Part shown: positions 7,610 to 15,912 of the stretch, piece by piece | Layout: every line of letters starts with the position of its first letter | Numbering within the stretch: position 1 is the first letter of the stretch | Source: an uncultured Eubacteriales bacterium | GTDB taxonomy: Bacteria; Bacillota; Clostridia; Peptostreptococcales; Anaerovoracaceae | Direction of reading: 5' to 3' | DNA: 16,633 bases | Assembly (NCBI GenBank): GCA_902766915.1 | Contig: CACXFN010000024.1 | Location: 1 to 16,633, forward strand | The notes under the pieces: generated by a model | What the model was told of the DNA's origin: nothing | The model's database searches: none | The model's input: the letters and a program-made list of their open reading frames with translations, nothing else | Translations under genes and position numbers: made by a program

Positions 7610-10600
7610 TTATTTTACCACCTCGTATCTACATCCTGGGAAGATAGTATCGAAACGACAAATACTCTTGTAATTGCAATAATCACAAGGGGTTTTATTT
7701 CCCGACTTCTTGGGCGTCAAATCTATTTTTCCGGATGTTATATCTTTGCAGAGTTGAGTGGCAATCATGTCCACAGTGTTTTGTAATTCACCAAAATCCT
7801 CTTCATTCAAAAGATGCTTCTTGGAGTTACTATCCAGTTCTCCATCTTTTTTTCTCTTAAGTTTTACCACCTTGGATGCGGCAGAGCTTAATGGTTCTCC
7901 GAACTCATCATATAAATCTCCGGCAATTCCTCTTACAACTGATTCCTTATCTACCATGAGCCCTTCCATTCTGTAGAAATTCATCAGCTTTTCTTCAATT
8001 TCCTTCTTCGGATCTGTATTTAATTCACCTTCGGATTCCTCATGACTTACATTTCTTTTAATCTCTCCCAGATTTAATTCCGGTTCAGAAATCAGGAAAT
8101 AGAAAACCCCTGCCGGTTGAAGCACAGTTTTATCCGCACTACTTTTATTTTGTGCAGCCTGAAGATATAACATAAGCTGGAGTCTGTAACCTGCCTTTAT
8201 TTCCTCCACGTCCAGGCTTTCTTTACCTGTCTTATAGTCGATTATCTTTACGCTTTCATCAGATAAAATATCTATTCTATCAATTTTACCCTGAATATAT
8301 GCCTTGCCTCCGGGAATAGTTTTTACAATCGGCGGCAATCTAAACGAAGAATATGAATTATCACTTCTCGACGGTTCCGGTGCAAATACGGTTTCAAAAT
8401 GGCTCTCCTTTATTAGGCCTGCTCGGGCTTGTTCTACCAACGTCCATGCGATAAACTGACATGCTTTGATCGCACGATTAAAGCGATAGGTTTCACTCCC
8501 TGATTTTTCAAAGAGTTTACTTCTATATTCCTTTGCCCATTCCTTTGCCAGTTTTTCTACCAGCCCATCGGATTCTTCTCTTGTGACTTGATTCCATCCA
8601 TCACCATCACGTCCTCCCAGGATTTCAGTAAAACGTTGTATGGTGGTATGGTATAATTCTCCGATATCCCTTGGACCAACTTCATCAATTCGCAATTCCT
8701 CCGGTCTGAGTCCATAGTCCAGGTAATACGAAAAAGGACAACGACTATATCTCTCCAGGGTTGTGGGGCTAAATCTATAGACGAATTCCCCATCTCTATC
8801 TATGTATTTGGCGTAAAGCCCGGCAGCCAAATCCCCAGGCAAAGGTTTTTGAAGATTATCAAAACTAAGAGCACGATTTACCCTACGAAGTATTTCATCG
8901 TCATTTTCAGATAACCAATCCTCTACCACACCCCATATGGGGGATATGGCAGTTTTCTCCTTTCGTCGTGCATCAGTATATCTTCTAAGTGTGTTTACCT
9001 TACCGCCCAGGGAATCCTTTATCACACTTTCATCCAAACCCTGTTCTATGGTTTCATCCAAATCAGGAAATACCTCATGTATTACATTTACAATATCCGA
9101 AGGTCTTAGTTCATCCCCCTTTTGATCTGTGGCTGAATATGAAATCCAAAGATGTTCCGTTGGTTTGGATAGATTTCTGTATATGGCCAGATTCTCCTCC
9201 ATTAACCGAATGTCGGAGCCCAGCCCCAGGTCTTGATCATCTGCCGCAAGAAGTTCCAATTCCTCCGGACTAAATAAAACATCCTCTTCTGCGGTTCTTG
9301 GAATCAGATTATCATTGGCACCTATTATCAACATGGCCTTACAGTCACCGCTTCTGGTCCTCTGCATGGTTCCCATTAGAATATCATCGGGAGTCGGAGG
9401 CAGTACGCCCACTTCCAATTCCGAAAGCCCCGACCTAAGCAGCTTGGCAAACTCCACTCCATCAAAGGGCTCCTCCCCCATTATTTCCTCAATTTGCTCT
9501 ATTAATCCTGAAATTATATCCAGGATCTGAGAGGTGGCTTCTGCCTGTTCCTTAAGACCGTAAGCTTCCTGGCGTGAAACCAGTTCCTCTATTCTGTTAG
9601 GCAAATTTGTAATGCCACTGGGATTGGTGAGGAATTCTAAATAACCCCTTGCGAATTCCCCAAAGGCAGCTGCATTGTCAAACACTTCCTCCGCTTCATT
9701 AATAAGCGTCATTACCTTTTGGCGAGTTAGTTCAATTTCATGAAGCAATGTATTTGCATTATCATTTTCACTGTTATTATTGGAATACCTTGCTTCATGA
9801 CTGCCTCTTACGAAAGGAGACCTCCACATGTTGCCCCGTATTCTATACTTAATCACATAGTTTTCCAGTTCGTCTATTTCCGGTTCAGGAATCTCCGTTA
9901 ATCCCGTCTTTAATAATCTAAGGATATCTTCTGACCTGAATCTATACGCCAATGTATCCAGAAGGGACAATACAAATACCGCCACCGGGGAACCTAATGC
10001 GTCGCGCTTCTTGTCATCGAATACGTCCATACCATATTCATTAAAGACTCTCCCAATTATGGCACCTCGCATCTCCAAATCATTACATATTAAAACCATA
10101 TCGGAAAAACGATAGTTTTTCTCTCTGAGAAGTTTAAGGATATATGATGCCGCAGCATCTGCTTCACCATACATATTTGGACAGCGAACTATTTCTATAC
10201 TGCGTTTTTTTGATTCCTCGGTTGTATCTTGGAACCTATATTTCTTCCTTCCTACAGCAAATAGCTCCCTTTCCAAAACCTCCAGAAGGGAATCTGACCT
10301 TCCCTCATCATTACCGTTTTTAGGCTCAATATCAATGATATTCACCTGGATGCTAATGTATTTTGCAGCAGATTGAAAGGCCTCCGTCATTTTGGCAGAA
10401 AGGGTGAATAAATCTTCGTCCCTACAATTATCATCATAGATTAAATGCAGATTCACTTCCTTCGCTTGCGCAGCAAGGGCAAGTATAAAGGCGCGATTCT
10501 TCGGTGTATAGCTATCAAATCCGTAAATCCAAATAGTTGAATTCTTAATTATCTTTGATTTAGAGATTGCTTCTATATATAGATCAATCAAGTCTTCGTT

Positions 10601-11263
10601 ATCCGTGTATTTGCCCTTAAGGTGTTCCTGGTATTTGGCGTAAATCCTGGACAGGTCTCTTAACTTTCTTATGAAAAGTTCATTTCCTTCTCTATTTGTT
10701 TCCCCTTTAATTGTTTCCTCTTTAATTGTTTCCAAATTGGGTTCTTCATCGGTATGTCCAATAGGTGTTCCCTTATGACTCATAGCGTTTGCAAGCATCA
10801 TCAAGGATCCGGGAGTTACTTCATGCTGCTTTGATGCAGAGATGAAATCGTTTATGGCCTTAATAAAGGTTTCCTTTGTGTCATAATTCTTAAAAATGTC
10901 CAGCTCATCCCTTAATTCTCTTAGAACTCTGGAAATAAGCATATGGCGACCATACTGATTTATTACGGTTTTAGTATTAGAACCCGTTTCTTCCAAAAGC
11001 CTGGAACCAAGTCTGGAGATGCTGGTTATCTCCACATCAAAAAGAACCTCCGTCTTCATCCTATCCATAGCCTGACGTTCCGCAGCCAATGTATATTGAT
11101 CCGGAACTATCACCAGAGTTCTATGGGTAAGCGAAGCACCCAAGGTATGGTTTGGACCCGCCTCGGAGTTATTGGACTCACCCTTCTCTCTTTGTTGGAG
11201 AATGTGATTATATATGAAACTTTCCTTGTCGATGGATTCTCGACTTCGATAAATGTTAAGCAT
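7610..11263 (-). CDS. addB: ATP-dependent helicase/nuclease subunit B (AddB)
   Basis: AddB pairs with AddA to process double-strand breaks for RecA. This 1217-residue protein has a family-usual length. A C-terminal RecB-type nuclease domain is clear: the first iron-sulfur cysteine in RCPFSYYLDYGL (C842), the GELYH motif, the catalytic IDYKTGK (D1009, K1011), and the C-terminal cluster cysteines in PCDYCNYKSIC (C1193, C1196, C1202). The inactive helicase-like part includes LVIVPDQYTLAAER and IIGANDNLIPRTAEEDVLFS, both AddB-like. The N-terminus (MLNIYRSRESIDKESF) has no GxxxxGKT loop where B. subtilis AddB has one. A short tandem-repeat insertion lies near residues 178-192. The ATG at 11263 has no good Shine-Dalgarno sequence, and an in-frame stop closes the region upstream. 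No addA follows: a terminator and transporter genes come next. Confidence 0.9.
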   Translation of the reverse strand: MLNIYRSRESIDKESFIYNHILQQREKGESNNSEAGPNHTLGASLTHRTLVIVPDQYTLAAERQAMDRMKTEVLFDVEITSISRLGSRLLEETGSNTKTVINQYGRHMLISRVLRELRDELDIFKNYDTKETFIKAINDFISASKQHEVTPGSLMMLANAMSHKGTPIGHTDEEPNLETIKEETIKGETNREGNELFIRKLRDLSRIYAKYQEHLKGKYTDNEDLIDLYIEAISKSKIIKNSTIWIYGFDSYTPKNRAFILALAAQAKEVNLHLIYDDNCRDEDLFTLSAKMTEAFQSAAKYISIQVNIIDIEPKNGNDEGRSDSLLEVLERELFAVGRKKYRFQDTTEESKKRSIEIVRCPNMYGEADAAASYILKLLREKNYRFSDMVLICNDLEMRGAIIGRVFNEYGMDVFDDKKRDALGSPVAVFVLSLLDTLAYRFRSEDILRLLKTGLTEIPEPEIDELENYVIKYRIRGNMWRSPFVRGSHEARYSNNNSENDNANTLLHEIELTRQKVMTLINEAEEVFDNAAAFGEFARGYLEFLTNPSGITNLPNRIEELVSRQEAYGLKEQAEATSQILDIISGLIEQIEEIMGEEPFDGVEFAKLLRSGLSELEVGVLPPTPDDILMGTMQRTRSGDCKAMLIIGANDNLIPRTAEEDVLFSPEELELLAADDQDLGLGSDIRLMEENLAIYRNLSKPTEHLWISYSATDQKGDELRPSDIVNVIHEVFPDLDETIEQGLDESVIKDSLGGKVNTLRRYTDARRKEKTAISPIWGVVEDWLSENDDEILRRVNRALSFDNLQKPLPGDLAAGLYAKYIDRDGEFVYRFSPTTLERYSRCPFSYYLDYGLRPEELRIDEVGPRDIGELYHTTIQRFTEILGGRDGDGWNQVTREESDGLVEKLAKEWAKEYRSKLFEKSGSETYRFNRAIKACQFIAWTLVEQARAGLIKESHFETVFAPEPSRSDNSYSSFRLPPIVKTIPGGKAYIQGKIDRIDILSDESVKIIDYKTGKESLDVEEIKAGYRLQLMLYLQAAQNKSSADKTVLQPAGVFYFLISEPELNLGEIKRNVSHEESEGELNTDPKKEIEEKLMNFYRMEGLMVDKESVVRGIAGDLYDEFGEPLSSAASKVVKLKRKKDGELDSNSKKHLLNEEDFGELQNTVDMIATQLCKDITSGKIDLTPKKSGNKTPCDYCNYKSICRFDTIFPGCRYEVVK
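10688..10732 (-). repeat. Three-copy 15-bp tandem repeat inside addB
   Basis: In coding sense the units are GAAACAATTAAAGAG, the same with GGG at its end, and a diverged third, GAAACAAATAGAGAA. They encode ETIKE-ETIKG-ETNRE, a charged linker between helices of the N-terminal region. The period is a multiple of three, so copy-number change keeps the frame. Confidence 0.9.
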
Positions 11264-11380
11264 CTCTATAATTGATTATTCTGTTTGTATCGATTGCACT
11301 TATTAATAGCACTTCTTAATAGCACTTCTAAATTGATTTTCTTAATGGCGATTTCTGAAATATATCGGTTAGGAGTTGCG
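11264..11380. other. Intergenic region between the HAD gene and addB
   Basis: These 117 AT-rich bases hold the 13-bp tandem repeat and no convincing terminator. A short minus-strand TATTAA inside the repeats resembles a -10 box, but no -35 is clear. addB may be read through from the upstream genes or start here. Confidence 0.5.
11303..11328. repeat. Perfect 13-bp tandem duplication upstream of addB
   Basis: On the plus strand TTAATAGCACTTC occurs twice without a gap (11303-11315, 11316-11328). A diverged third copy sharing GCACTT sits just before it (about 11291-11302). The block ends about 40 bases upstream of the addB start. Confidence 0.9.
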
Positions 11381-12055
11381 CTAAAGAATATCCCAGAGTT
11401 CATCTGCGGATTTTATGATGTAGTCGGGAGTGAAGGCTATTCGCTCTTCCGGAGTTACACCTTTTAGGGCGACGCTTTCGGTCCCTGATTCCTTAGCGGC
11501 GGACCAGCTCACCATGACGGTCTGCATTCCGGCATTTTTTCCGCAACCCATATCAAAATAACTGTCCCCTACCATTATAGATTCCTCCGGCTTGGATCCA
11601 AGCTTACTAAGGCAAATACGTGCCGGTTCCGGATCCGGCTTATGTTTATCCGTGTCCTCCACCGTAACCACATAATCTATCAAATCCGTGATACCGAATA
11701 CTTCCAGACCTTCATAAGTCGGAGCCTTTAGTCTGGATGTCACGATTCCTGTTTTATAGCCCTTCTCCTTCAGGCCTTTGATAAGCTCTCCCATTCCGGG
11801 AAATAGTTTAATCTCCTTTTTATAAATATCCTTTTGGTAGCCCCTGTATATTGCCACAGTTTCCTCTACATCATAATCCGGAAATGCCTTTTCCATGGAA
11901 TAATACAATGGTTCGCCAAAGGTGGAGAGTATATAGTCCACATCTCCTTCTTTCCCTGTATACGCCCTATAAACCGCTTGCCATGAGTCAATAATAATCT
12001 TATTTGTATCGGCAATAGTTCCATCAAAATCAAAAATCACTGTGTTAATCTTCAT
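11381..12055 (-). CDS. HAD-superfamily phosphatase, phosphoglycolate phosphatase/PpaX-like
   Basis: This 224-residue cytoplasmic hydrolase has all four HAD motifs: DFDGT with nucleophile D9 and acid/base D11, IVTSR (T106), HKPDP (K139), and VGDSYFD (D164, D168). An alpha-helical cap (about 15-85) between motif I and motif II makes it a subfamily IA enzyme. Likely substrates are phosphoglycolate, pyrophosphate or another small phosphate ester; sequence alone cannot choose. The ATG at 12055 has AAGGA five bases upstream. It begins 18 bases after the tex stop codon, so the two are very likely co-transcribed. Confidence 0.87.
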   Translation of the reverse strand: MKINTVIFDFDGTIADTNKIIIDSWQAVYRAYTGKEGDVDYILSTFGEPLYYSMEKAFPDYDVEETVAIYRGYQKDIYKKEIKLFPGMGELIKGLKEKGYKTGIVTSRLKAPTYEGLEVFGITDLIDYVVTVEDTDKHKPDPEPARICLSKLGSKPEESIMVGDSYFDMGCGKNAGMQTVMVSWSAAKESGTESVALKGVTPEERIAFTPDYIIKSADELWDIL

Positions 12056-12073
12056 ATAATTCCTTTTCTATGT

Positions 12074-14245
12074 CTATATCTTCATGGTTAGAGATATCTT
12101 ACCCTTATCCCTATCCACGGAAAGAATCTTCACCTTTACGGTGTCGCCCACCGCAACTACATCCATAGGATGCTTCACGAATTTATTGCTAAGCTCCGAA
12201 ATGTGAACCAGCCCATCCTGCTTAACCCCTATGTCAACAAAGGCGCCGAAGTCCACTACGTTTCTGACTGTGCCGGATAATTCCATTCCTTCCTTCAGGT
12301 CATCAAAGTCTCTGACATCGCTCCTAAAGACTACAGGTGGTGCGTCCTCTCTGGGATCTCTTCCCGGTTTCTTCATTTCCTCGATGATGTCCCTAAGGGT
12401 TGGAATTCCGAGGCCTAAATCCTCTGCCATCTTAGTAAGACTATCCTCTCTCTTAAGGGCCGGATATGCCTGGAAGATCTTTTCATCGATATCCGATGCG
12501 CCTCCACCTTTTATGTCTTCTCCACTTATTCCTGTTTTGGACATCATGGCTTTAGCTGCATCGTAGGACTCAGGGTGCACCGCGGTCTGATCCAGCGGTT
12601 CGTCACCTCCGCTTATTCTTAGGAACCCTGCGCATTGCTCGTAAGCCTTTGGCCCCAGCTTCGCTACTTTAAGAAGCTCTTTACGATTCTTGAACCTACC
12701 CTGCTCCTCACGATACTTTACTATATTCTTTGATACCGGACCGCTGATTCCCGCAACGTATGAAAGAAGCGACGGGGATGCGGTATTTAAATCAACTCCT
12801 ACTCTGTTTACGCAATCCTCCACCACGCCGGTTAGCGCTGTGTCCAGCTTCTTTTGGTTCATGTCGTGCTGGTACTGTCCTACGCCGATATGCTTTGGAT
12901 CTATTTTAACAAGCTCAGCCAAGGGATCCTGAAGTCTTCTTCCCAGGGACATTGCGCCTCTGGTTGTTACATCTAAATCAGGATACTCCTCTGTGGCCAG
13001 TTTTGATGCAGAGTATATGGATGCGCCGGCTTCGTTAACTATGGTGTATTCTATTTTATACGAATTCTTCTTTAGGTAATTGGCGACTACTTCCTCCGTC
13101 TCTCTGGAGGCGGTTCCATTTCCGATTACAATTACATTGATTCCGTATTTTTCAATAAGCTTGGTTAATATCCTCTCTGTTCCCTCGATATCGTTCTTTG
13201 GCTGAGTCGGATAAATGGTTGTATAAGCCAAAAGCTTTCCGGTTTCATCGATTACCGCAACCTTGCACCCGGTTCTGTAACCGGGGTCGATGCTGATTAT
13301 TCTCTTACCTCTTACGGGAGGAACCATCAGAAGCTTCTCGGTATTTTTAGCAAAGACCTTTATAGCTTCCTCTTCCGCTCTCTCGGTCAAACGGTTTCTC
13401 ATCTCTCTTTCAACCGAAGGAGCGATAAGTCTCTTATATGAATCCTCAACTGTGGAAACGAGTAAATCTCTGAAAATGGAATCTCCCCTTATTACCTGTT
13501 TCTCCAGATAGCCGGTCATTTCTTCCTGAGTGACGTCTACGCCAACCTTAAGCTTCCCTTCTTTTTCTCCACGATTGATGGCGAGTATTCTGTGGTTCGG
13601 AACCTTTGACAGGGCTTCCGTCTTTCCGTAGTACATATCATAGACCGACTTTTCTTCGGGATCAGTCGCTTCAGTTACAATCATTCCTCTATCAAAAGTT
13701 CGCTCTCTGATCTCTGAAATGTAGTCGGCATTATCCGCAATCATTTCCGCGATGATATCGCATGCGCCCTGGATTGCATCCTCCGCTGTCGGAACTTCCT
13801 TTTCAGGATCAATATATGGGGCAGCAAGGTCCAGGGGATCCCCGGATTTTTCCTGCTGCATGTTTATTATCATGGCCAGAGGTTCCAGTCCGCGCTCCTT
13901 GGCCTTGCTGGCTCTCGTTTGTTTCTTTTGCTTGAAGGGCTTATACAGGTCTTCGACTCGCTGGAGGACCTCCGCCTTTTTAATTTCCTCTGCAAGCTCT
14001 TCCGTGAGTTTGCCCTGCTCATCGATTAATCGAAGAACTTCCTCCTTGCGCTCTTCCAGACCTCTTAGATATGCCAATCTCTCGTCAAGGTCACGGAGCA
14101 CTTCATCGCTAAGGCCCCCTGTAACTTCTTTTCTATAGCGAGCGATAAAGGGAATTGTATTTCCCTCGTCGATTAGGTTAACGGTGCTTTCAATTTGCTT
14201 ACTTTGCAAATTGAATTCTGTTGCAAGTTTTTTAATGATGTCCAT
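12074..14245 (-). CDS. tex: Tex family RNA-binding transcription accessory protein
   Basis: This 723-residue protein matches the full length and order of the Tex family (YhgF in E. coli). It has an N-terminal helical Tex domain (about 1-200, including NTIPFIARYRKEVTGGL), a YqgF/RNase H-like domain (about 313-440, ISIDPGYRTGCK), tandem helix-hairpin-helix motifs (about 485-550, LNTASPSLLSYVAGISG and RFKNRKELLKVAKLGPKAYEQ) and a C-terminal S1 domain (about 650-722, GTVRNVVDFGAFVDIGVKQDGLVHISEL). Tex binds nucleic acid and associates with transcription in the cytoplasm; its exact role varies by species. The ATG at 14245 fits the family N-terminus. The nearest Shine-Dalgarno sequence, AAAGGAG, is an unusually long 15 bases upstream. 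argH ends 96 bases before the start. Confidence 0.95.
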   Translation of the reverse strand: MDIIKKLATEFNLQSKQIESTVNLIDEGNTIPFIARYRKEVTGGLSDEVLRDLDERLAYLRGLEERKEEVLRLIDEQGKLTEELAEEIKKAEVLQRVEDLYKPFKQKKQTRASKAKERGLEPLAMIINMQQEKSGDPLDLAAPYIDPEKEVPTAEDAIQGACDIIAEMIADNADYISEIRERTFDRGMIVTEATDPEEKSVYDMYYGKTEALSKVPNHRILAINRGEKEGKLKVGVDVTQEEMTGYLEKQVIRGDSIFRDLLVSTVEDSYKRLIAPSVEREMRNRLTERAEEEAIKVFAKNTEKLLMVPPVRGKRIISIDPGYRTGCKVAVIDETGKLLAYTTIYPTQPKNDIEGTERILTKLIEKYGINVIVIGNGTASRETEEVVANYLKKNSYKIEYTIVNEAGASIYSASKLATEEYPDLDVTTRGAMSLGRRLQDPLAELVKIDPKHIGVGQYQHDMNQKKLDTALTGVVEDCVNRVGVDLNTASPSLLSYVAGISGPVSKNIVKYREEQGRFKNRKELLKVAKLGPKAYEQCAGFLRISGGDEPLDQTAVHPESYDAAKAMMSKTGISGEDIKGGGASDIDEKIFQAYPALKREDSLTKMAEDLGLGIPTLRDIIEEMKKPGRDPREDAPPVVFRSDVRDFDDLKEGMELSGTVRNVVDFGAFVDIGVKQDGLVHISELSNKFVKHPMDVVAVGDTVKVKILSVDRDKGKISLTMKI

Positions 14246-14341
14246 ATGTTATTAGCGGGTCTCCTTTGTTTAATAAAACATTCTATCTTTTTTGTATCTT
14301 ATTATGTTTATGATTATATTTAATTGCGATTTTCCTAAGTA
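14246..14341 (-). promoter_or_regulatory. argH-tex intergenic region with possible -10 box
   Basis: The 96 AT-rich bases contain no hairpin terminator, so argH read-through into tex is likely. An exact minus-strand TATAAT lies at 14318-14313, but the sequence 17 bases upstream (TACTTA) is a poor -35. A separate tex promoter is possible but weakly supported. AAAGGAG at 14267-14261 is the only Shine-Dalgarno-like site. Confidence 0.3.
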
Positions 14342-15895
14342 TTATTCTTCACTTTCAGTGAATTCTGCCAGCCAGATCCTGCCTGTTTCTATCTGCCTCA
14401 TAACTTCGGAAGGTGCGGTTCCACCAAAGGATTTCCTGGCATCCACACAGGCGCGGATGCTGATATCCCCGAGAAGTTCCTTTGATAGTCTCTCATCAAC
14501 CTGGGCCAGATCATCATCCCTTAGGTCTTCCAGTCCATATACACAACCTGCGGGTTTTCCTTCTCCGTATCCCTCACCACCTATGTGGCCCGCATTACCT
14601 TCGGAGCCCGCATCACCTTCGGCTGCTGTTTCCCGATTCGCCAAAGTCTTTTCCTCACAGAGCCTCACCATGCGTCCAACTATTTCATGGGCTTCTCTAA
14701 ATGGTATTCCTTCCTGGGCCAAATGTTCAGCTACGTCTGTTGCATTTAAAAATCCGTGAGCCAATTGAGACTCCAGCTTATCCTGACGGAAGCGACTGTG
14801 CTCTATCATCTTGGCGAGAATCTCTATGCTGGTTACCCATGTGTCCGCAGCATCAAAGATTCGCTCTTTGTCCTCCTGGAAGTCCTTATTAAAGGCCAGG
14901 GGCGTTCCCTTCATCACGGTTAAAAGCGCCATCAGGTCACCGTAGACTCTTCCGCATTTTCCTCTTAGAAGCTCTGCCATATCGGGATTCTTTTTCTGCG
15001 GCATTATGCTACTTCCCGTGCAGAAACTGTCATCTATATCTATGAATGAAAACTCGCTGGCATTCCACCAAGTGAATTCTTCCGCCCAGCGGGAAATATG
15101 CATCATAGAGATAGATGCTGAGTTTAGAAACTCTATCATATAATCTCTGTCGCTTACTGAATCCATGGCATTTTCCGTTGGTCCCGAAAATCCCAGCATG
15201 GCTGCAGTCTCATGTCTATCAATCGGGAAGGTGGTTCCGGCTAGTGCGCATGATCCCAGAGGAGAATAGTCCATTCTGCTGTAGCAGTCCTTCAGTCTTT
15301 CCAAATCTCTTTTAAACATTTGGAAGTATGCCATGAAATAAAACCCTACGGTGATTGGCTGGGCATGCTGAATATGGGTGAAACCTGGCATAAGAAGGTC
15401 CACGTATTCCTCGGCCTTATCCAGTATCACTCTCTCCAGATTCACTAGCTCTGTGGCAATCTCAGCAATCCTTCTTTTGATGAACAGACGGCAGTCCAAC
15501 TGCACCTGGTCATTGCGGCTACGGGCAGTATGCAGTTTCTTCCCTGTATCACCGATTAATTCAATAAGGCGACTTTCTACTGCCATATGGATATCCTCAT
15601 CGTCATAGGAAAACAGGGGGCTTCTGTGATCATGACCAAAGATAGGCGCTTCTCCTTCACCGGGCTGCTCCGGGCTCAAGCTATCTGCTATCTGCCTTCT
15701 TATCCCCTCCAGGCCTCTTATTATTTCGTCTCTTTCATCCTCTGTCACGATTCCCTGATTTGCAAGCATCGTAACATGGGCAATGCTGCCATCAATATCT
15801 TCATTATACAATCTTTGATCGAACATTATGGAGGCGTTGAACTTCTTCACCAGCTCATCCATGTCCTTCTCAAACCTTCCACTCCAAAGTGCCAT
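14342..15895 (-). CDS. argH: Argininosuccinate lyase
   Basis: ArgH splits argininosuccinate into arginine and fumarate, the last step of arginine synthesis, as a cytoplasmic homotetramer. Family motifs are intact: EDIHMAVE (100-107), HTARSRND (122-129), GFTHIQHAQP (171-180) with the conserved catalytic-region histidine, SPLGSCALAGTTFPIDR, and the flexible signature loop GSSIMPQKKNPD (294-305) that holds the catalytic serine. The protein has 517 residues against about 460 in most bacteria. The excess falls in two insertions: about 72-97 (rich in Gly, Pro, Asp) before EDIH, and about 421-449 (Gly/Glu/Ala-rich) in the C-terminal domain. AGAGAGG lies five bases before the ATG. The gene begins 17 bases after the AAA ATPase stop codon. 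No argG or other arg gene is seen beside it. Confidence 0.95.
   Translation of the reverse strand: MALWSGRFEKDMDELVKKFNASIMFDQRLYNEDIDGSIAHVTMLANQGIVTEDERDEIIRGLEGIRRQIADSLSPEQPGEGEAPIFGHDHRSPLFSYDDEDIHMAVESRLIELIGDTGKKLHTARSRNDQVQLDCRLFIKRRIAEIATELVNLERVILDKAEEYVDLLMPGFTHIQHAQPITVGFYFMAYFQMFKRDLERLKDCYSRMDYSPLGSCALAGTTFPIDRHETAAMLGFSGPTENAMDSVSDRDYMIEFLNSASISMMHISRWAEEFTWWNASEFSFIDIDDSFCTGSSIMPQKKNPDMAELLRGKCGRVYGDLMALLTVMKGTPLAFNKDFQEDKERIFDAADTWVTSIEILAKMIEHSRFRQDKLESQLAHGFLNATDVAEHLAQEGIPFREAHEIVGRMVRLCEEKTLANRETAAEGDAGSEGNAGHIGGEGYGEGKPAGCVYGLEDLRDDDLAQVDERLSKELLGDISIRACVDARKSFGGTAPSEVMRQIETGRIWLAEFTESEE
14589..14624 (-). repeat. 18-bp tandem duplication inside the ArgH insertion
   Basis: On the plus strand two abutting 18-base units (14589-14606, 14607-14624) match at 15 of 18 bases; both begin CCCGCAT and share ACCTTCGG. 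They encode the repeating peptides AEGDAG and SEGNAG in the C-terminal insertion. The following residues (HIGGEG, YGEGK) look like more diverged copies. Confidence 0.85.
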
Positions 15896-15912
15896 ACAAA
15901 CCTCTCTTAATA

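Noticed and set aside
10943..11275. Plus-strand open frame over the addB 5' end
   Set aside because: Antisense to the conserved AddB N-terminal region; no recognisable protein features.
11291..11328. CRISPR-like array
   Set aside because: The repeats are 13 bp, abut each other with no spacers, and no cas gene is present.
14292..14759. Plus-strand open frame of 155 codons opposite argH
   Set aside because: Serine- and proline-rich shadow of a conserved enzyme frame, with no domain or start signals.
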